Shown in pieces: positions 37,356 to 46,241 of a DNA stretch of 61,104 nucleotides. Source of the stretch: an uncultured Rhodospirillales bacterium (GTDB lineage Bacteria; Pseudomonadota; Alphaproteobacteria; Acetobacterales; Acetobacteraceae); contig CAITOL010000108.1 of assembly GCA_903893975.1 (NCBI GenBank), forward strand, positions 1 through 61,104. The letters are read 5' to 3'. A program made the translations under genes and the position numbers. How positions within the stretch are numbered: position 1 is the stretch's first letter; every line of letters begins with the position of its first letter. A model generated the notes under the pieces. That model was not told the origin of the DNA and searched no databases. It was given only the letters and a program-made list of their open reading frames with translations.

Positions 37356-38933
37356 ATGGGCTTGACCGTCCCGCCCGCCGAAACCGCCTGGCTGCTGAGC
37401 CGTGTCGTCGGGTTTTCCGCCCTCGATCAAGCGGACATCGCCGCCATTTTGGAAGAATCGACCAGCCTGGCCGAAGGCGTGCTCGCCCCGCTCGACCGCG
37501 CCGGCGACACCATTGGCGCCAAGTGGAATGCCGGGCGCGTCACCCTGCCCGATGGGTTCGACGCCGCCTTCCGCGCTTATGCCGAAGCTGGCTGGATCGG
37601 CATTGCCGCCGAGGAAGAATTCGGCGGCCAGGGCCTGCCCGAAGTGATGGCGCTGGCGGCGTTTGAGCCGGTGTCATCGGCCAATATGGGCTTCGGCCTA
37701 TGCCCGCTGCTGACGCAGGACGCGATCAAGGTGCTGACCGTGCACGGCACGCCCGACCAGCAGGCCCGGCTGCTGCGCCCGATGATCGAAGGCCGTTGCA
37801 CCGGCACCATGTGCCTGACCGAGCCGCAATCCGGCTCCGATCTTTCGGGCGTGCGCACCCGCGCGGTGCCGAACGCCGATGGCAGCTACGCCATCAGCGG
37901 GCAGAAAATCTACATCACCTATGGCGAGCACGAGCTCACCGACAACATCCTGCATCTGGTGCTGGCGCGGCTGCCGGATGCGCCGGAAGGCAGCGCCGGG
38001 ATTTCGCTGTTCGCAGTGCCGAAATTCCTGCCCGATGGCAGCCGCAACGGCGTGGCCTGCCTGTCGATCGAACACAAACTGGGCATCCATGCCAGCCCGA
38101 CCTGCGTGATGGGGTTCGAGGGCGCACTCGGCGAGTTGGTCGGGCCGCAGCATAAGGGCCTGGCCTGCATGTTCGCGATGATGAACGCCGCCCGCCTCGG
38201 CGTGGCGATGCAGGGCGTGGCGGTGGCGGAGCGCGCCTTCCGCCGCGCCACCGACTTCGCCAATGGCCGCGCCCAAGGCGGGGCGGCGATCATCGAGCAT
38301 CCGGATGTGCGGCGCATGCTGCTGACCATGCGGGCGCTGGCGCTCGGTGGCCGGGCGCTGACGCTCTATGCCGCGAATTGCGCCGAACCACGGGCAAGCC
38401 TGCTGATCCCGGTGGCGAAATCCTGGTGCACCGATGCCGGGGTGGAAGCGGCCTCCATCGGGGTGCAGGTGCATGGTGGCATGGGCTTCGTGGAAGAAAC
38501 CGGCGCTGCGCAGCATTTGCGCGATGCGCGCATCACCCCGATTTACGAGGGCACCAACGGCATCCAGGCCATCACCCTGCTGCGGCGCGGCCTGCTGCGC
38601 GACCAGGGCGCGGCGGTGACGGCGCTGCTGGATGAAATCCTCGACGATGCGCCGTTGCTGGCCTCCGGGGTCGCCACCGCCCGGACGGCGGCGGACCATC
38701 TGCGCCAGGCCGAAGCGCGCACGGCGGAAGCCGGCGCCAGCGCCTTCCTGCAAATCATCGGCACGCTGACCGCGGGCTGGTTGTGTGCCAAAATGGTTGC
38801 GGCCGAAGATGCCCCGCCGGCCGCGCGCACGGCGGCGGCGGTGTTCCTCGACCAGATCATGCCCCGCGTCGCCTTCCACGCCGCGACCTTGAACGCGACC
38901 CCGGCGCTGGTCGGGCGGGGGCCGATCGAATGA
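37356..38933 (+). CDS. Acyl-CoA dehydrogenase
   Basis: 525 residues. Signatures are CTGTMCLTEPQSGSDLSGVR (flavin contact), GKRxxIT-like ISGQKIYITYGEHEL, and the catalytic base Glu in RITPIYEGTNGIQA followed by the C-terminal helical extension. The long N- and C-terminal parts resemble the large acyl-CoA dehydrogenases used for branched or methylthio acyl-CoA substrates (DmdC-like), but the substrate is unproven. Reaction: alpha,beta-desaturation of an acyl-CoA with FAD. GGAG lies about nine bases before ATG 37356. The stop overlaps the lipoprotein start (ATGA). Confidence 0.9.
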   Translation: MGLTVPPAETAWLLSRVVGFSALDQADIAAILEESTSLAEGVLAPLDRAGDTIGAKWNAGRVTLPDGFDAAFRAYAEAGWIGIAAEEEFGGQGLPEVMALAAFEPVSSANMGFGLCPLLTQDAIKVLTVHGTPDQQARLLRPMIEGRCTGTMCLTEPQSGSDLSGVRTRAVPNADGSYAISGQKIYITYGEHELTDNILHLVLARLPDAPEGSAGISLFAVPKFLPDGSRNGVACLSIEHKLGIHASPTCVMGFEGALGELVGPQHKGLACMFAMMNAARLGVAMQGVAVAERAFRRATDFANGRAQGGAAIIEHPDVRRMLLTMRALALGGRALTLYAANCAEPRASLLIPVAKSWCTDAGVEAASIGVQVHGGMGFVEETGAAQHLRDARITPIYEGTNGIQAITLLRRGLLRDQGAAVTALLDEILDDAPLLASGVATARTAADHLRQAEARTAEAGASAFLQIIGTLTAGWLCAKMVAAEDAPPAARTAAAVFLDQIMPRVAFHAATLNATPALVGRGPIE

Positions 38934-39265
38934 CCCAAATCCGGAGCTTTCCAGCCATGCGCCTTTTGCCCGTTCTGTTCAGCCTGGCATTGTTGCCCTT
39001 GGCCGCGTGCCAGACGGTAGACCGTGAAACCGGCGCCTGCCCGGTGCCGCCCTCGCCGAAATCCGAGGAACGGCCGAAGCCGCCAGTGTCCGAGGAAGAA
39101 CAGATCTGGCAACCCGGCCATTGGGACTGGTCTGGCGGATCTTACGCGTGGCGCCCGGGCGTGTGGATGAAGCGCACCGGCGGCAATCTGTGGATGGACG
39201 GGCACTGGACGCGCGATCAGGTGCCGGCGCCCTGCTACTGGGTGCCGCCGCACTGGGTAAACTGA
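38930..39265 (+). CDS. Small lipoprotein with YXWGXW-like repeat
   Basis: 111 residues from ATG 38930 (ATGA overlap with the dehydrogenase); ATG 38957 gives a cleaner signal peptide, MRLLPVLFSLALLPLAACQT, with lipobox LAAC. The mature part has a short Pro/Lys/Glu linker, then Trp-rich repeats IWQPGHWDWSGGSYAWRPGV and NLWMDGHWTRDQV, the pattern of YXWGXW-repeat lipoproteins found in proteobacteria. The function is unknown. It ends 12 bases from the convergent chemoreceptor 2 gene. Confidence 0.8.
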   Translation: MTQIRSFPAMRLLPVLFSLALLPLAACQTVDRETGACPVPPSPKSEERPKPPVSEEEQIWQPGHWDWSGGSYAWRPGVWMKRTGGNLWMDGHWTRDQVPAPCYWVPPHWVN

Positions 39266-39277
39266 GGCGGCGCGGCC

Positions 39278-41287
39278 CTAGGCGCGGACGCGCGCGAGGA
39301 ATGTATCCACCTCGTGGTCGAGTTGGCTGAACCGTTCGGTCAACTCCACCACCGCCGCCTGCATGGACCCGGCGACCCGGCCGGCTTCCTGCGCGGTCTC
39401 CGCCACCGTTGCCACCGCCTGCGCCACATCATTGGTGCGGGTAGAGGCGGATTGGATGCTGGCGGCGATTTCGTGGGTGGAAGCGCCTTGCTGCTCCACC
39501 GCCGCCGCGACGGCGGCCGCGACCTGATCGATGGTTTGCACCGTGGCGGCGATGGTGGCGATGGAGTGGTGCACCGTGCCGGTAGCGCCGCGCATGGCGG
39601 CGATCTGGCTGCCGATCTGCTCGGTGGCGCGGGCGGTCTGCGCGGCCAGGCCCTTCACCTCGCTGGCCACCACGGCGAAGCCCTTGCCGGCATCCCCGGC
39701 GCGGGCAGCCTCAATGGTCGCGTTCAGTGCCAGCAGGTTGGTCTGGCTGGCGATGGCGTTGATGATGTCAACAATCTCCCCAACCTGATCGGAAGCGGCG
39801 CTCAGTTCGCCCATCGCGGTGTTGCTGCGGGCGGCCTCGTCAGCAGCCTGGGCGACCATGCGGCTCGATTCGACCATTTGCCGGCTGATTTCGTCCACGG
39901 ACGCGCTGAGTTGTTCGGCCGCAGCGGCGACGGTGACGACGGTGGCCGTCACTACCGCCGCGCCTTCGGCCGCGAGGCGGGTTTGCGCGATGGTGGCCGC
40001 CGCCGTGCGTTCGCTCTGCCGGGCGGCCTCGGTCAGGCCGGCTGCCGTGCTGCCAACCGCCTGCACCGTGGTGCGGACGCTGCCCTCAAACCCGGTGGCG
40101 AGGTCTTCCAGCGCCTGCTTGCGCGCCGCTTCGGCCTGCGCGCGGGTCGCGGCCCGTTCGGCGGACATCTGTGCCATGCGTTCGATGTTGAGGCGGAACA
40201 CTTCCACCGCCCGGCCCATATCGCCGATTTCATTGCGCAGGTCGCGGAACGGCACGGCCTGAGTGGCGTCACCCTCGGCCAACCGGGTCATCACCCCGAC
40301 CAACTGGCGCAGCGGCACGATCAGGCTGCGACCGACCGCGACCGCCATGGCCGCGCCGACCAGCAAGCCGACAAGTGCCAGCACCATCTGCCCGCTGCGC
40401 AATTCGGCGACACTCTCCTGGGTCAGCGTATTGATGCGGGCGAGCCCGGCATTCGCCGCCTCCCGCGCCTGCTGCATACTGGCGGTGAGCTTCGCCGTGC
40501 CCTCCCCCGCCAAGGTTTGCCGGTCTGCTGCCAGCGTGGTGGCCAGCGCGACGACGGCGCGGGCGGGGGCGGCAAAGCCAGCGAGTTCGGCCACCAGCGC
40601 CTTCGCCTGGTCTTGCACCGGGCCGGGGTCAATCATGTCCACCGTATCCGCCAACGTCGCGGCGGCGGCTTTCAGGTCGCCATCCATCTGCGCCGCATCG
40701 GTCTGCGCACCGGCGGATAGGAACCGTGCGAAGGCCTGGGTGGCGGATTGCAGTTTCCCTTGGGCCGATTCGGCGAAGGATTTGCCGGACAGATCGCCGG
40801 ACGCGGCGGTGATCAGTTCGGCCGCATGGCCCACCAAAGTTGGCACAACGGTGGTTTGTAGCCGGGCGCTGGTCGCCGACCAGCCGGCCGTGCTGGTGGC
40901 AATGCGCTCCACCGCACTGGCGTAGTCTGCCTTGGCGACACGCAGGGCCGCGATATGGGGCGAGAGCGTGCCGGCCCCGTCGGTTGCCTGGATCAGTTGA
41001 TCGACCTGCGCGAGCGTGGCGGCGAGCCGTTGGTCGGCGGCGGCGAGGGCCGCGCGGTCGGCGGGGCTGCCGGTTGTGGCAGCCTGCCGTGCGGCGCGGA
41101 GCCCGGTTTCCAGCTCATTCTGCGCTTGCATAACGGCAACCGTCAGTTCCGCCCCGCTGTGATACGCCGCCAACAGTCCCAGGGTGCGGCCGAGGCCCAA
41201 CACGCCAGCCCCACCAATGGCGGCAAGCAACAGCAGCACGGCGCCGAAGCCGAGCAAAATACGGGCGGAGACATGCAGGCGATTCAT
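39278..41287 (-). CDS. Methyl-accepting chemotaxis protein 2
   Basis: 669 residues. TM1 is about 8-30 ([20 protein letters not shown]). A long helical periplasmic domain follows, about 35-300, four-helix style with Ala-rich heptads. TM2 sits near [20 protein letters not shown], then HAMP ([19 protein letters not shown]) and the coiled-coil signalling domain with [20 protein letters not shown] and [17 protein letters not shown]. The HAMP-to-tip sequence is closely similar to chemoreceptor 1 at 8600. ATG 41287 has GGGGAG seven bases upstream. The ligand is unknown, and no CheA/CheW or motor gene is present. Confidence 0.92.
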   Translation of the reverse strand: MNRLHVSARILLGFGAVLLLLAAIGGAGVLGLGRTLGLLAAYHSGAELTVAVMQAQNELETGLRAARQAATTGSPADRAALAAADQRLAATLAQVDQLIQATDGAGTLSPHIAALRVAKADYASAVERIATSTAGWSATSARLQTTVVPTLVGHAAELITAASGDLSGKSFAESAQGKLQSATQAFARFLSAGAQTDAAQMDGDLKAAAATLADTVDMIDPGPVQDQAKALVAELAGFAAPARAVVALATTLAADRQTLAGEGTAKLTASMQQAREAANAGLARINTLTQESVAELRSGQMVLALVGLLVGAAMAVAVGRSLIVPLRQLVGVMTRLAEGDATQAVPFRDLRNEIGDMGRAVEVFRLNIERMAQMSAERAATRAQAEAARKQALEDLATGFEGSVRTTVQAVGSTAAGLTEAARQSERTAAATIAQTRLAAEGAAVVTATVVTVAAAAEQLSASVDEISRQMVESSRMVAQAADEAARSNTAMGELSAASDQVGEIVDIINAIASQTNLLALNATIEAARAGDAGKGFAVVASEVKGLAAQTARATEQIGSQIAAMRGATGTVHHSIATIAATVQTIDQVAAAVAAAVEQQGASTHEIAASIQSASTRTNDVAQAVATVAETAQEAGRVAGSMQAAVVELTERFSQLDHEVDTFLARVRA

Positions 41288-41377
41288 CAGACACTCCCCA
41301 GGCAACCCCCGCACGTGGTTGCGGAGATGGCCGAGGGTTACGGGCGAATACTTTCCGAAGCACTAACGCCGAGGAAA

Positions 41378-42754
41378 TTAGACTCCGATAGTATTGAGGT
41401 CTTTACCTTTGTGCTCCGGCACCACCATCCACACCCCAATCGCCATCAGCACCATGAAGACGGGGATGCACAAAAAGGCATATTGGAACGAGCCGGTGGA
41501 TTGCTGAATGGCAACGGTGGCGAACGGCCACAGGATAAAACCGACCACCCAGGCCACCGACCAGCAGAAGCCGTTGCCGGAGCCACGGATGCGGGTGGGG
41601 AAGATTTCCGCCGTCAGCGTGTTCGACGGGCCCCAGAAGCCGAGGAAGCCGACGCTCCACAGCAGACCGTAGACCCAAAGCAAGGTGCGGTCATTGGTGT
41701 AGACCCAGAGGGTCATGAAGATCGCGCCTTCCAGCAGCATCAGCACGAAGGCCACCCGGCGGCCGATGATGTCAGCGAGAATGCCGGACGTGATCAGCCC
41801 GAGCGAGCCGACAATGCCCCAGGCGATGTAGAACTGGCTGTATTCGGCAGTGCTCCAGTGGTGTTCGGTGGCGAGGTAGAGCGGCATCCAGCCGCCGACC
41901 GTGCCAAAAATGCAGGTGCTGCAACTGGCGACGAAGGTGGCGACCAAGGTGTTGCGCCACATATCCGGGGCGAACAACTGGGCGTACGACCATTTCTTGG
42001 CTTTGCGGTTCCACTCGATATCTTCCGCGCTCAGCCGGTCGCCGCGGTTCAGGCTTTCGGTAATTCGCCGCTTGCGATCTTGGGTGCGCACCCAGTACGG
42101 CGATTCCGGGCAGGTGGCGCGCACATAAATCGCCAGCACCGAAATCGCCACCGGCACCGTCATGCCCCAGCGCCAGCCATAGATCGCGATCACATAGGTG
42201 GATATCGCCCCGGCCAGCGAGGCACCCAGGCACCACGTGCCACGGTTGATCGACAGCACCCGGCCGCGTAAGCGCGCCGGCCAGGTTTCCGCCACCAGCA
42301 TCGAGCCGAGCGCCCATTCACCGCTCAGGGCGAAGTTCAGTGCCATGCGGGCGAGGATGAAGCTGACCCAGGTCGGCATCCACGCCGCCACCGGCATAAA
42401 GAACGAGAACATGGCGATGTTGATCGCCAGCAGGCTGCGCCGGCCCCATTTGTCGGCCAACCACGGCCAGAAATAAATTCCGACCACGCTGGCGAGCAGC
42501 GCGATCTGGCCGCCGGTGCGCAGGTCCGGCACCCCGACGCCGAATTCCTTCATGAACAACGGCGCCGCCAGGGCGAAAATCACGCCGTCCATGCCGTCGA
42601 ACCCCCAACCGAGGCCGTTGGCGAAGGCGATGTGCCAGTGGGTTTTGGTCAGGACCTTGTCCTGGGCGGCGTCGCGGTATTTGGCTTGCAGGCTATGCTG
42701 GCGCTCCAACGGTCCCATCAGACCGCCGGATGAATCGGCGACGGTGGTGCTCAT
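41378..42754 (-). CDS. MFS carrier, aromatic acid/carboxylate:H+ symporter-like
   Basis: 458 residues with 12 hydrophobic helices. The first helix region HWHIAFANGLGWGFDGMDGV matches the GWxxDGxD opening of the AAHS/SHS sialate-type symporters. Motif A is WLADKWGRRSLLAI, and a second copy is GILADIIGRRVAF in the C-half. FPTRIRGSGNGFCWSVAWVV is the helix 11 style of the same group. It probably imports an organic acid; the substrate cannot be read. It lies 90 bases downstream (5' side) of chemoreceptor 2 and next to the MarR gene, which may control it. Confidence 0.9.
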   Translation of the reverse strand: MSTTVADSSGGLMGPLERQHSLQAKYRDAAQDKVLTKTHWHIAFANGLGWGFDGMDGVIFALAAPLFMKEFGVGVPDLRTGGQIALLASVVGIYFWPWLADKWGRRSLLAINIAMFSFFMPVAAWMPTWVSFILARMALNFALSGEWALGSMLVAETWPARLRGRVLSINRGTWCLGASLAGAISTYVIAIYGWRWGMTVPVAISVLAIYVRATCPESPYWVRTQDRKRRITESLNRGDRLSAEDIEWNRKAKKWSYAQLFAPDMWRNTLVATFVASCSTCIFGTVGGWMPLYLATEHHWSTAEYSQFYIAWGIVGSLGLITSGILADIIGRRVAFVLMLLEGAIFMTLWVYTNDRTLLWVYGLLWSVGFLGFWGPSNTLTAEIFPTRIRGSGNGFCWSVAWVVGFILWPFATVAIQQSTGSFQYAFLCIPVFMVLMAIGVWMVVPEHKGKDLNTIGV

Positions 42755-42789
42755 GAACGTTTACTTCCCGGCTTGTTATTGGTTAGGCG

Positions 42790-42844
42790 TGCCGCTCGTT
42801 GGCGGCATGGCTATCCTGCCGGGATAACATGGAAGCTTGCAAGC
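42790..42844. promoter_or_regulatory. Two inverted repeats between MFS and marR genes
   Basis: TGCCGC-N6-GCGGCA occupies 42790-42807, and a perfect ten-base palindrome GCTTGCAAGC lies at 42835-42844, just before the marR stop (42863). Both are in the 108-base upstream region of the minus-strand MFS gene (start 42754). They could be operator sites for the MarR regulator encoded immediately upstream. Confidence 0.35.
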
Positions 42845-42862
42845 AAAGATCGGCAAGGCGGC

Positions 42863-43315
42863 TCAGGCCGGCATGCGGTCTCCCGGCTGGTAGGCGGCCA
42901 CGACCGCCAGTAGGTCGCGCATCGCGGTGGCCCGGTCAGCGCCGAAGCCGGCCTCGAAGTTGGCTTGCGCGGCCTGCCATAGCGGCACGCAAGCCAGGAG
43001 ACGGGCGCGGCCGGCATCCGTCAGCCACAAGACACGCTGGCGGCGATCCTCACCTGGCGCGATTTCCACCCAGCCGGCCTGCTGCAACGGCCGCAGATTA
43101 TGCCCCAGGGTGGCGCGGTCCATCACCAGCGCCTCAGCCAGCGCCCCTTGGGTGACCGGTTGCATGCGCCGCAGCACCGCCAGCACGGAATATTGCGTGG
43201 TGCGCAGCCCGCCCGGCGCCAACGCCTGATCGTAGTACTGCGTCACCCGCCGCGCCGCCTGACGGAGGGCGAGACAGTTGCACGGCGCCGAGATGGGGTT
43301 GTTCATTGTGGGCAT
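42863..43315 (-). CDS. MarR-family transcriptional regulator
   Basis: 150 residues. Winged HTH: QGALAEALVMDRATLGHNLR recognition helix, then VEIAPGEDRRQRVLWLTDAG, the MarR wing with DxR. The dimerisation helices lie at both ends. MarR regulators are usually released by aromatic ligands, which fits the two flanking MFS carriers. Starts at 43315 (MPTMNN) or 43306 (MNNPIS) are equally plausible; the first lies inside a palindrome. It is divergent from the MFS gene at 43370. Confidence 0.9.
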   Translation of the reverse strand: MPTMNNPISAPCNCLALRQAARRVTQYYDQALAPGGLRTTQYSVLAVLRRMQPVTQGALAEALVMDRATLGHNLRPLQQAGWVEIAPGEDRRQRVLWLTDAGRARLLACVPLWQAAQANFEAGFGADRATAMRDLLAVVAAYQPGDRMPA

Positions 43316-43322
43316 ATGCCCA
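43309..43322. promoter_or_regulatory. Perfect 14-base palindrome overlapping the marR start, candidate operator
   Basis: TGGGCATATGCCCA sits in the 54-base divergent gap between marR and the plus-strand MFS gene, and overlaps the ATG at 43315. It is followed by AT-rich CATATATACC. The position and perfect symmetry fit a MarR operator that controls both genes; no footprint is available. Confidence 0.5.
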
Positions 43323-43369
43323 TATATACCGGGACGCGGTCGATCCGCAACGATTTTCAGGAGTTGCCC

Positions 43370-44668
43370 ATGCTTGCCGCCCCCTTAGCCCGCTGGCTCG
43401 CCGACCGAGGTATTCATTACGGCTGGGTGATGGTGGCAATTACCTTCGCCTACGCCCTCGCCTCCACCGCCGCGATGGCCATTCCCGGCGTGCTGATGGT
43501 GCCGATGGGGCAGGAACTGCATTGGAGCATCGGCGAGATCTCGTCCCCGCTGGCGTTGCGCTTGTTTCTGTTCGGGGCCATCGCGCCGTTGGCCGGGGCG
43601 CTGATGGTGCGCTACGGCATGGTGCGGATGCTGGCTGGGGCGTCGCTGCTGATCCTGATCGGGCTGGCGCTGTCGATCACCATGACGGCGAAGTGGCAGC
43701 TCTGGCTCGGCATGGGGGTGCTGCTGGGCGTGGCACCGGGCATGACCGCGATGGTGATCAACGCCAGCATTGCCGGGCGCTGGTTCGCTCAGCGGCGCGG
43801 CCTGGTGATGGGCATGCTGAGTGCGGCCAACGCCACCGGGCAGTTGCTGTTTCTACCGGTTGCGGCGTGGATTACCGAGCATTGGGGCTGGCGGGTGGCG
43901 TTGATGCCGTCAGTGGGGCTGATCGGGCTGTGCGCGCTGCTGTTCATGCTGTTCGCGCGCGAGCATCCGTCCGATCTCGGCCTGCCGGCATTTGGCGAAA
44001 CCGCGGTCACCCCGCGTCCGCCGGCGCCGAGCGGCAATGTGTTCGCGGTGAGTTTCAACGCCTTGCGCGATGCATCCGGGCGACTGGTGTTCTGGGTTCT
44101 GTTCGGCAGCTTCGCCGTTTGCGGCATGTCCAGCTTCGGGCTGATGGGGCCACATTTCGTGCCGCTCTGCGCCGATGAGGGGGTGAACGCGGTCACCGCA
44201 ACCGGCTTGCTGGCGCTGATGGGGATTTGCGACTTTATCGGCACCATCGCGTCCGGCTGGCTGTCGGACCGTTACGACAACCGCATGCTGCTGGCGTGGT
44301 ATTACAGCCTGCGCGGCCTGTCGTTGATGTGGCTGCCGTTCAGCGGCTTCGACATGGTGGGGCTGTCGCTGTTCTCGGTGTTTTTCGGGCTGGACTATAT
44401 CGCCTCGGTGCCGGTGACGATGAAGTTGACCATTCAGGCCTTTGGGGCGGCACGGGCGCCGGTCGTATTTGGCTGGATTTTCGCCGGCCACCAGTTCGGC
44501 GCCGCCTTCATGGCGGCGGCAGCCGGGCTGTCGCGCGATGCGTTGCAGAGCTATCTACCGTCCTTCTTCTCCGCCGGGGTGATTTGCGTGCTCGGGGCCT
44601 TGTCGATGCTGCTGCTACGCGGCCGACGTAATCCGGCGCCGGCACTGACGATACCCAGCGCCGGGTAG
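43370..44668 (+). CDS. MFS carrier, monocarboxylate/oxalate-type
   Basis: 432 residues from ATG 43370 with CAGGAG seven bases upstream. It has 12 helices: DRGIHYGWVMVAITFAYALA opens the protein in the style of OFA/MCT-type carriers. The central loop reads REHPSDLGLPAFGE, a motif typical of this group (RxxPxDxGLxP). The C-half motif is IASGWLSDRYDNRMLL. It probably transports a carboxylate; the substrate is unknown. It is divergent from marR, which likely represses it. Confidence 0.9.
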   Translation: MLAAPLARWLADRGIHYGWVMVAITFAYALASTAAMAIPGVLMVPMGQELHWSIGEISSPLALRLFLFGAIAPLAGALMVRYGMVRMLAGASLLILIGLALSITMTAKWQLWLGMGVLLGVAPGMTAMVINASIAGRWFAQRRGLVMGMLSAANATGQLLFLPVAAWITEHWGWRVALMPSVGLIGLCALLFMLFAREHPSDLGLPAFGETAVTPRPPAPSGNVFAVSFNALRDASGRLVFWVLFGSFAVCGMSSFGLMGPHFVPLCADEGVNAVTATGLLALMGICDFIGTIASGWLSDRYDNRMLLAWYYSLRGLSLMWLPFSGFDMVGLSLFSVFFGLDYIASVPVTMKLTIQAFGAARAPVVFGWIFAGHQFGAAFMAAAAGLSRDALQSYLPSFFSAGVICVLGALSMLLLRGRRNPAPALTIPSAG

Positions 44669-44698
44669 ACGGGCATTTCGGTAAAGAACCTTTAACCG

Positions 44699-44726
44699 CC
44701 GCGCCAGTTCGGCTACGCTGGCGCGG
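44699..44726 (+). terminator. Strong hairpin before the low-complexity gene, no T-tract
   Basis: CCGCGCCAG (44699-44707) and CTGGCGCGG (44718-44726) are perfect nine-base arms around a ten-base loop. It lies between the MFS stop and the GGAGG site at 44731. Without a T-run it is either a weak terminator for the MFS gene or a 5' UTR structure of the next gene. Confidence 0.35.
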
Positions 44727-44743
44727 TCGCGGAGGTGGCGCCA

Positions 44744-45397
44744 GTGCTGGGTTGGCTGCGCAAATTGCTTGGATTGAAGCCAACGGGGGCGAAATCCCTG
44801 TTGGACATCGCGCGCGAAACCGACAGCGAGAAAACCCGGCGCGTGCTGGCCAAGAAACCGATCCAGCCGCCGACGCAGATCCTGGCGCAGATCATGACCA
44901 CCAACCAGGAGCGGCCGCTACCGCCGCGCGGCAAGCCCTCCAGCGCCGCCAAACCGGCCGCGAGCCTGGCGGCAGTGATGCAGGCTGAGGCGGCGGCCGC
45001 GCAGGCGCGCCAGCGGCCGAGGCAGCGCACCGAGGCCGCACCGGTGCTGGCCGAGGTGTTACGCGCCGCGCCCGACACCGGACCGCGCCCGCCGAGCGCC
45101 GGCCCTGCGCCCAGCCCAACACCGTTGGCGCAAGTCAATGCCAGCGCCGAAGAGGCACTGTTGCGCCGAACCCGGCCGGGCGGCACGCAAGCGGCCGCCC
45201 CGTTGCCGGTGGAAGCCTGGTCTAAAAAGCAGCAGGACCTGGCGATGCGCGGCAAGGCGGCGCCGGTCGCACCAGATAACAGCAAACTGCACCAGGCCTT
45301 GAGCAAGGAAGATTCGATCTTGCGTGAAATGGCCGCCAAAAGTGCGGCGAGGGAGGCTGCGGCCCGCGCCAGCAAACCGGCAAGCAAGCCGCGCTAA
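44744..45397 (+). CDS. Unknown low-complexity protein with repeated LAxV-type motifs
   Basis: 217 residues, no family recognised. GTG 44744 is chosen because GGAGG (44731-44735) lies eight bases upstream; the frame opens at GTG 44735, which overlaps that site. An N-terminal amphipathic piece, LGWLRKLLGLK, may touch a membrane. The rest is Ala/Pro/Arg/Lys-rich and probably disordered. It carries four similar short motifs: ILAQIM (46-51), SLAAVM (74-79), VLAEVL (101-106) and PLAQVN (127-132). A more helical, charged tail follows (LHQALSKEDSILREMAAK). A scaffold with repeated linear binding motifs is my inference. It precedes radC on the same strand. Confidence 0.6.
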   Translation: MLGWLRKLLGLKPTGAKSLLDIARETDSEKTRRVLAKKPIQPPTQILAQIMTTNQERPLPPRGKPSSAAKPAASLAAVMQAEAAAAQARQRPRQRTEAAPVLAEVLRAAPDTGPRPPSAGPAPSPTPLAQVNASAEEALLRRTRPGGTQAAAPLPVEAWSKKQQDLAMRGKAAPVAPDNSKLHQALSKEDSILREMAAKSAAREAAARASKPASKPR

Positions 45398-45491
45398 GCC
45401 GGCAGTGATTTCACCGGCAGAACTGCGTTAATCCGCCTTTGCCCTCCTCTTTGCCCCTTGGCCCCTCACCGCCGCGCTGCAACCCTGCCGT

Positions 45492-46241
45492 ATGGCGCGA
45501 CGACGCACAGGATTTGCCGAGCAGGGCAGCTTGATGGTGATGGCCGGCCCGGACGGGTCGTTCGCCGACGCGCATGGCGCGGCCGGACATCGGGAGCGGA
45601 TGCGGCGCAAGCTGCTCGATGCCGGGCCTGCGGCCATTCTGGACCATGAATTGTTGGAAATGGTGCTGTTTCTCGCTTTGCCCCGGCGCGACACCAAGCC
45701 GCTGGCACGCGCGCTGCTGGCAGCATTCGGCAGCTTCGCCAATGTGATTTCCGCCCCGCCGCAAGCCTTGCTGGCGGTGGACGGGCTGGCGGAAGCCGGG
45801 ATTGCAGCGCTGAAAACCGTCCAGGCGGCGGCGCTGCGGCTGGCGAAGGCCGAGGTGGCGGCCCGCCCGGTGCTGAACAACTGGGACGTGCTGATGGACT
45901 ACCTGAACGCGGTGATGGCGCGCGAACGGGTGGAGCAGTTCCGGGTGCTGTTTCTGGATGCGCGCAACCGGCTACTGGGGGACGAGGCGCAGGCGCGCGG
46001 CACGGTCAACCACACCCCGGTCTACCCGCGCGAGGTGATCAAGCGCGCGCTCGAATTACAGGCCACCGCGATCATTCTGGTCCACAACCACCCGAGCGGC
46101 GACCCAACCCCATCGCGCGACGATATCGACATGACCCGCGAGGTAAAGGCCGCCGCCGCCGCCCTGTCGATTGTGCTGCATGACCATGTCATAGTCGGGA
46201 ACGGGCGTTGGCTCAGTTTTCGACGGGAAGGTCTGCTGTAG
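45492..46241 (+). CDS. radC: RadC-family JAMM/MPN+ protein (UPF0758)
   Basis: 249 residues. It has an N-terminal helix-hairpin-helix part (GHRERMRRKLLDAGPAAILD then HELLEMVLFLALPRRDTKPL) and a C-terminal JAMM domain with the zinc motif IILVHNHPSGDPTPSRDDID (His-x-His...Asp). RadC proteins are widespread; a DNA-repair role has been questioned and the substrate is unknown. A start at ATG 45534 (MVMAGPDG) with AGGG upstream is possible instead of 45492. The stop is directly followed by the next ATG (TAGATG). Confidence 0.9.
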   Translation: MARRRTGFAEQGSLMVMAGPDGSFADAHGAAGHRERMRRKLLDAGPAAILDHELLEMVLFLALPRRDTKPLARALLAAFGSFANVISAPPQALLAVDGLAEAGIAALKTVQAAALRLAKAEVAARPVLNNWDVLMDYLNAVMARERVEQFRVLFLDARNRLLGDEAQARGTVNHTPVYPREVIKRALELQATAIILVHNHPSGDPTPSRDDIDMTREVKAAAAALSIVLHDHVIVGNGRWLSFRREGLL

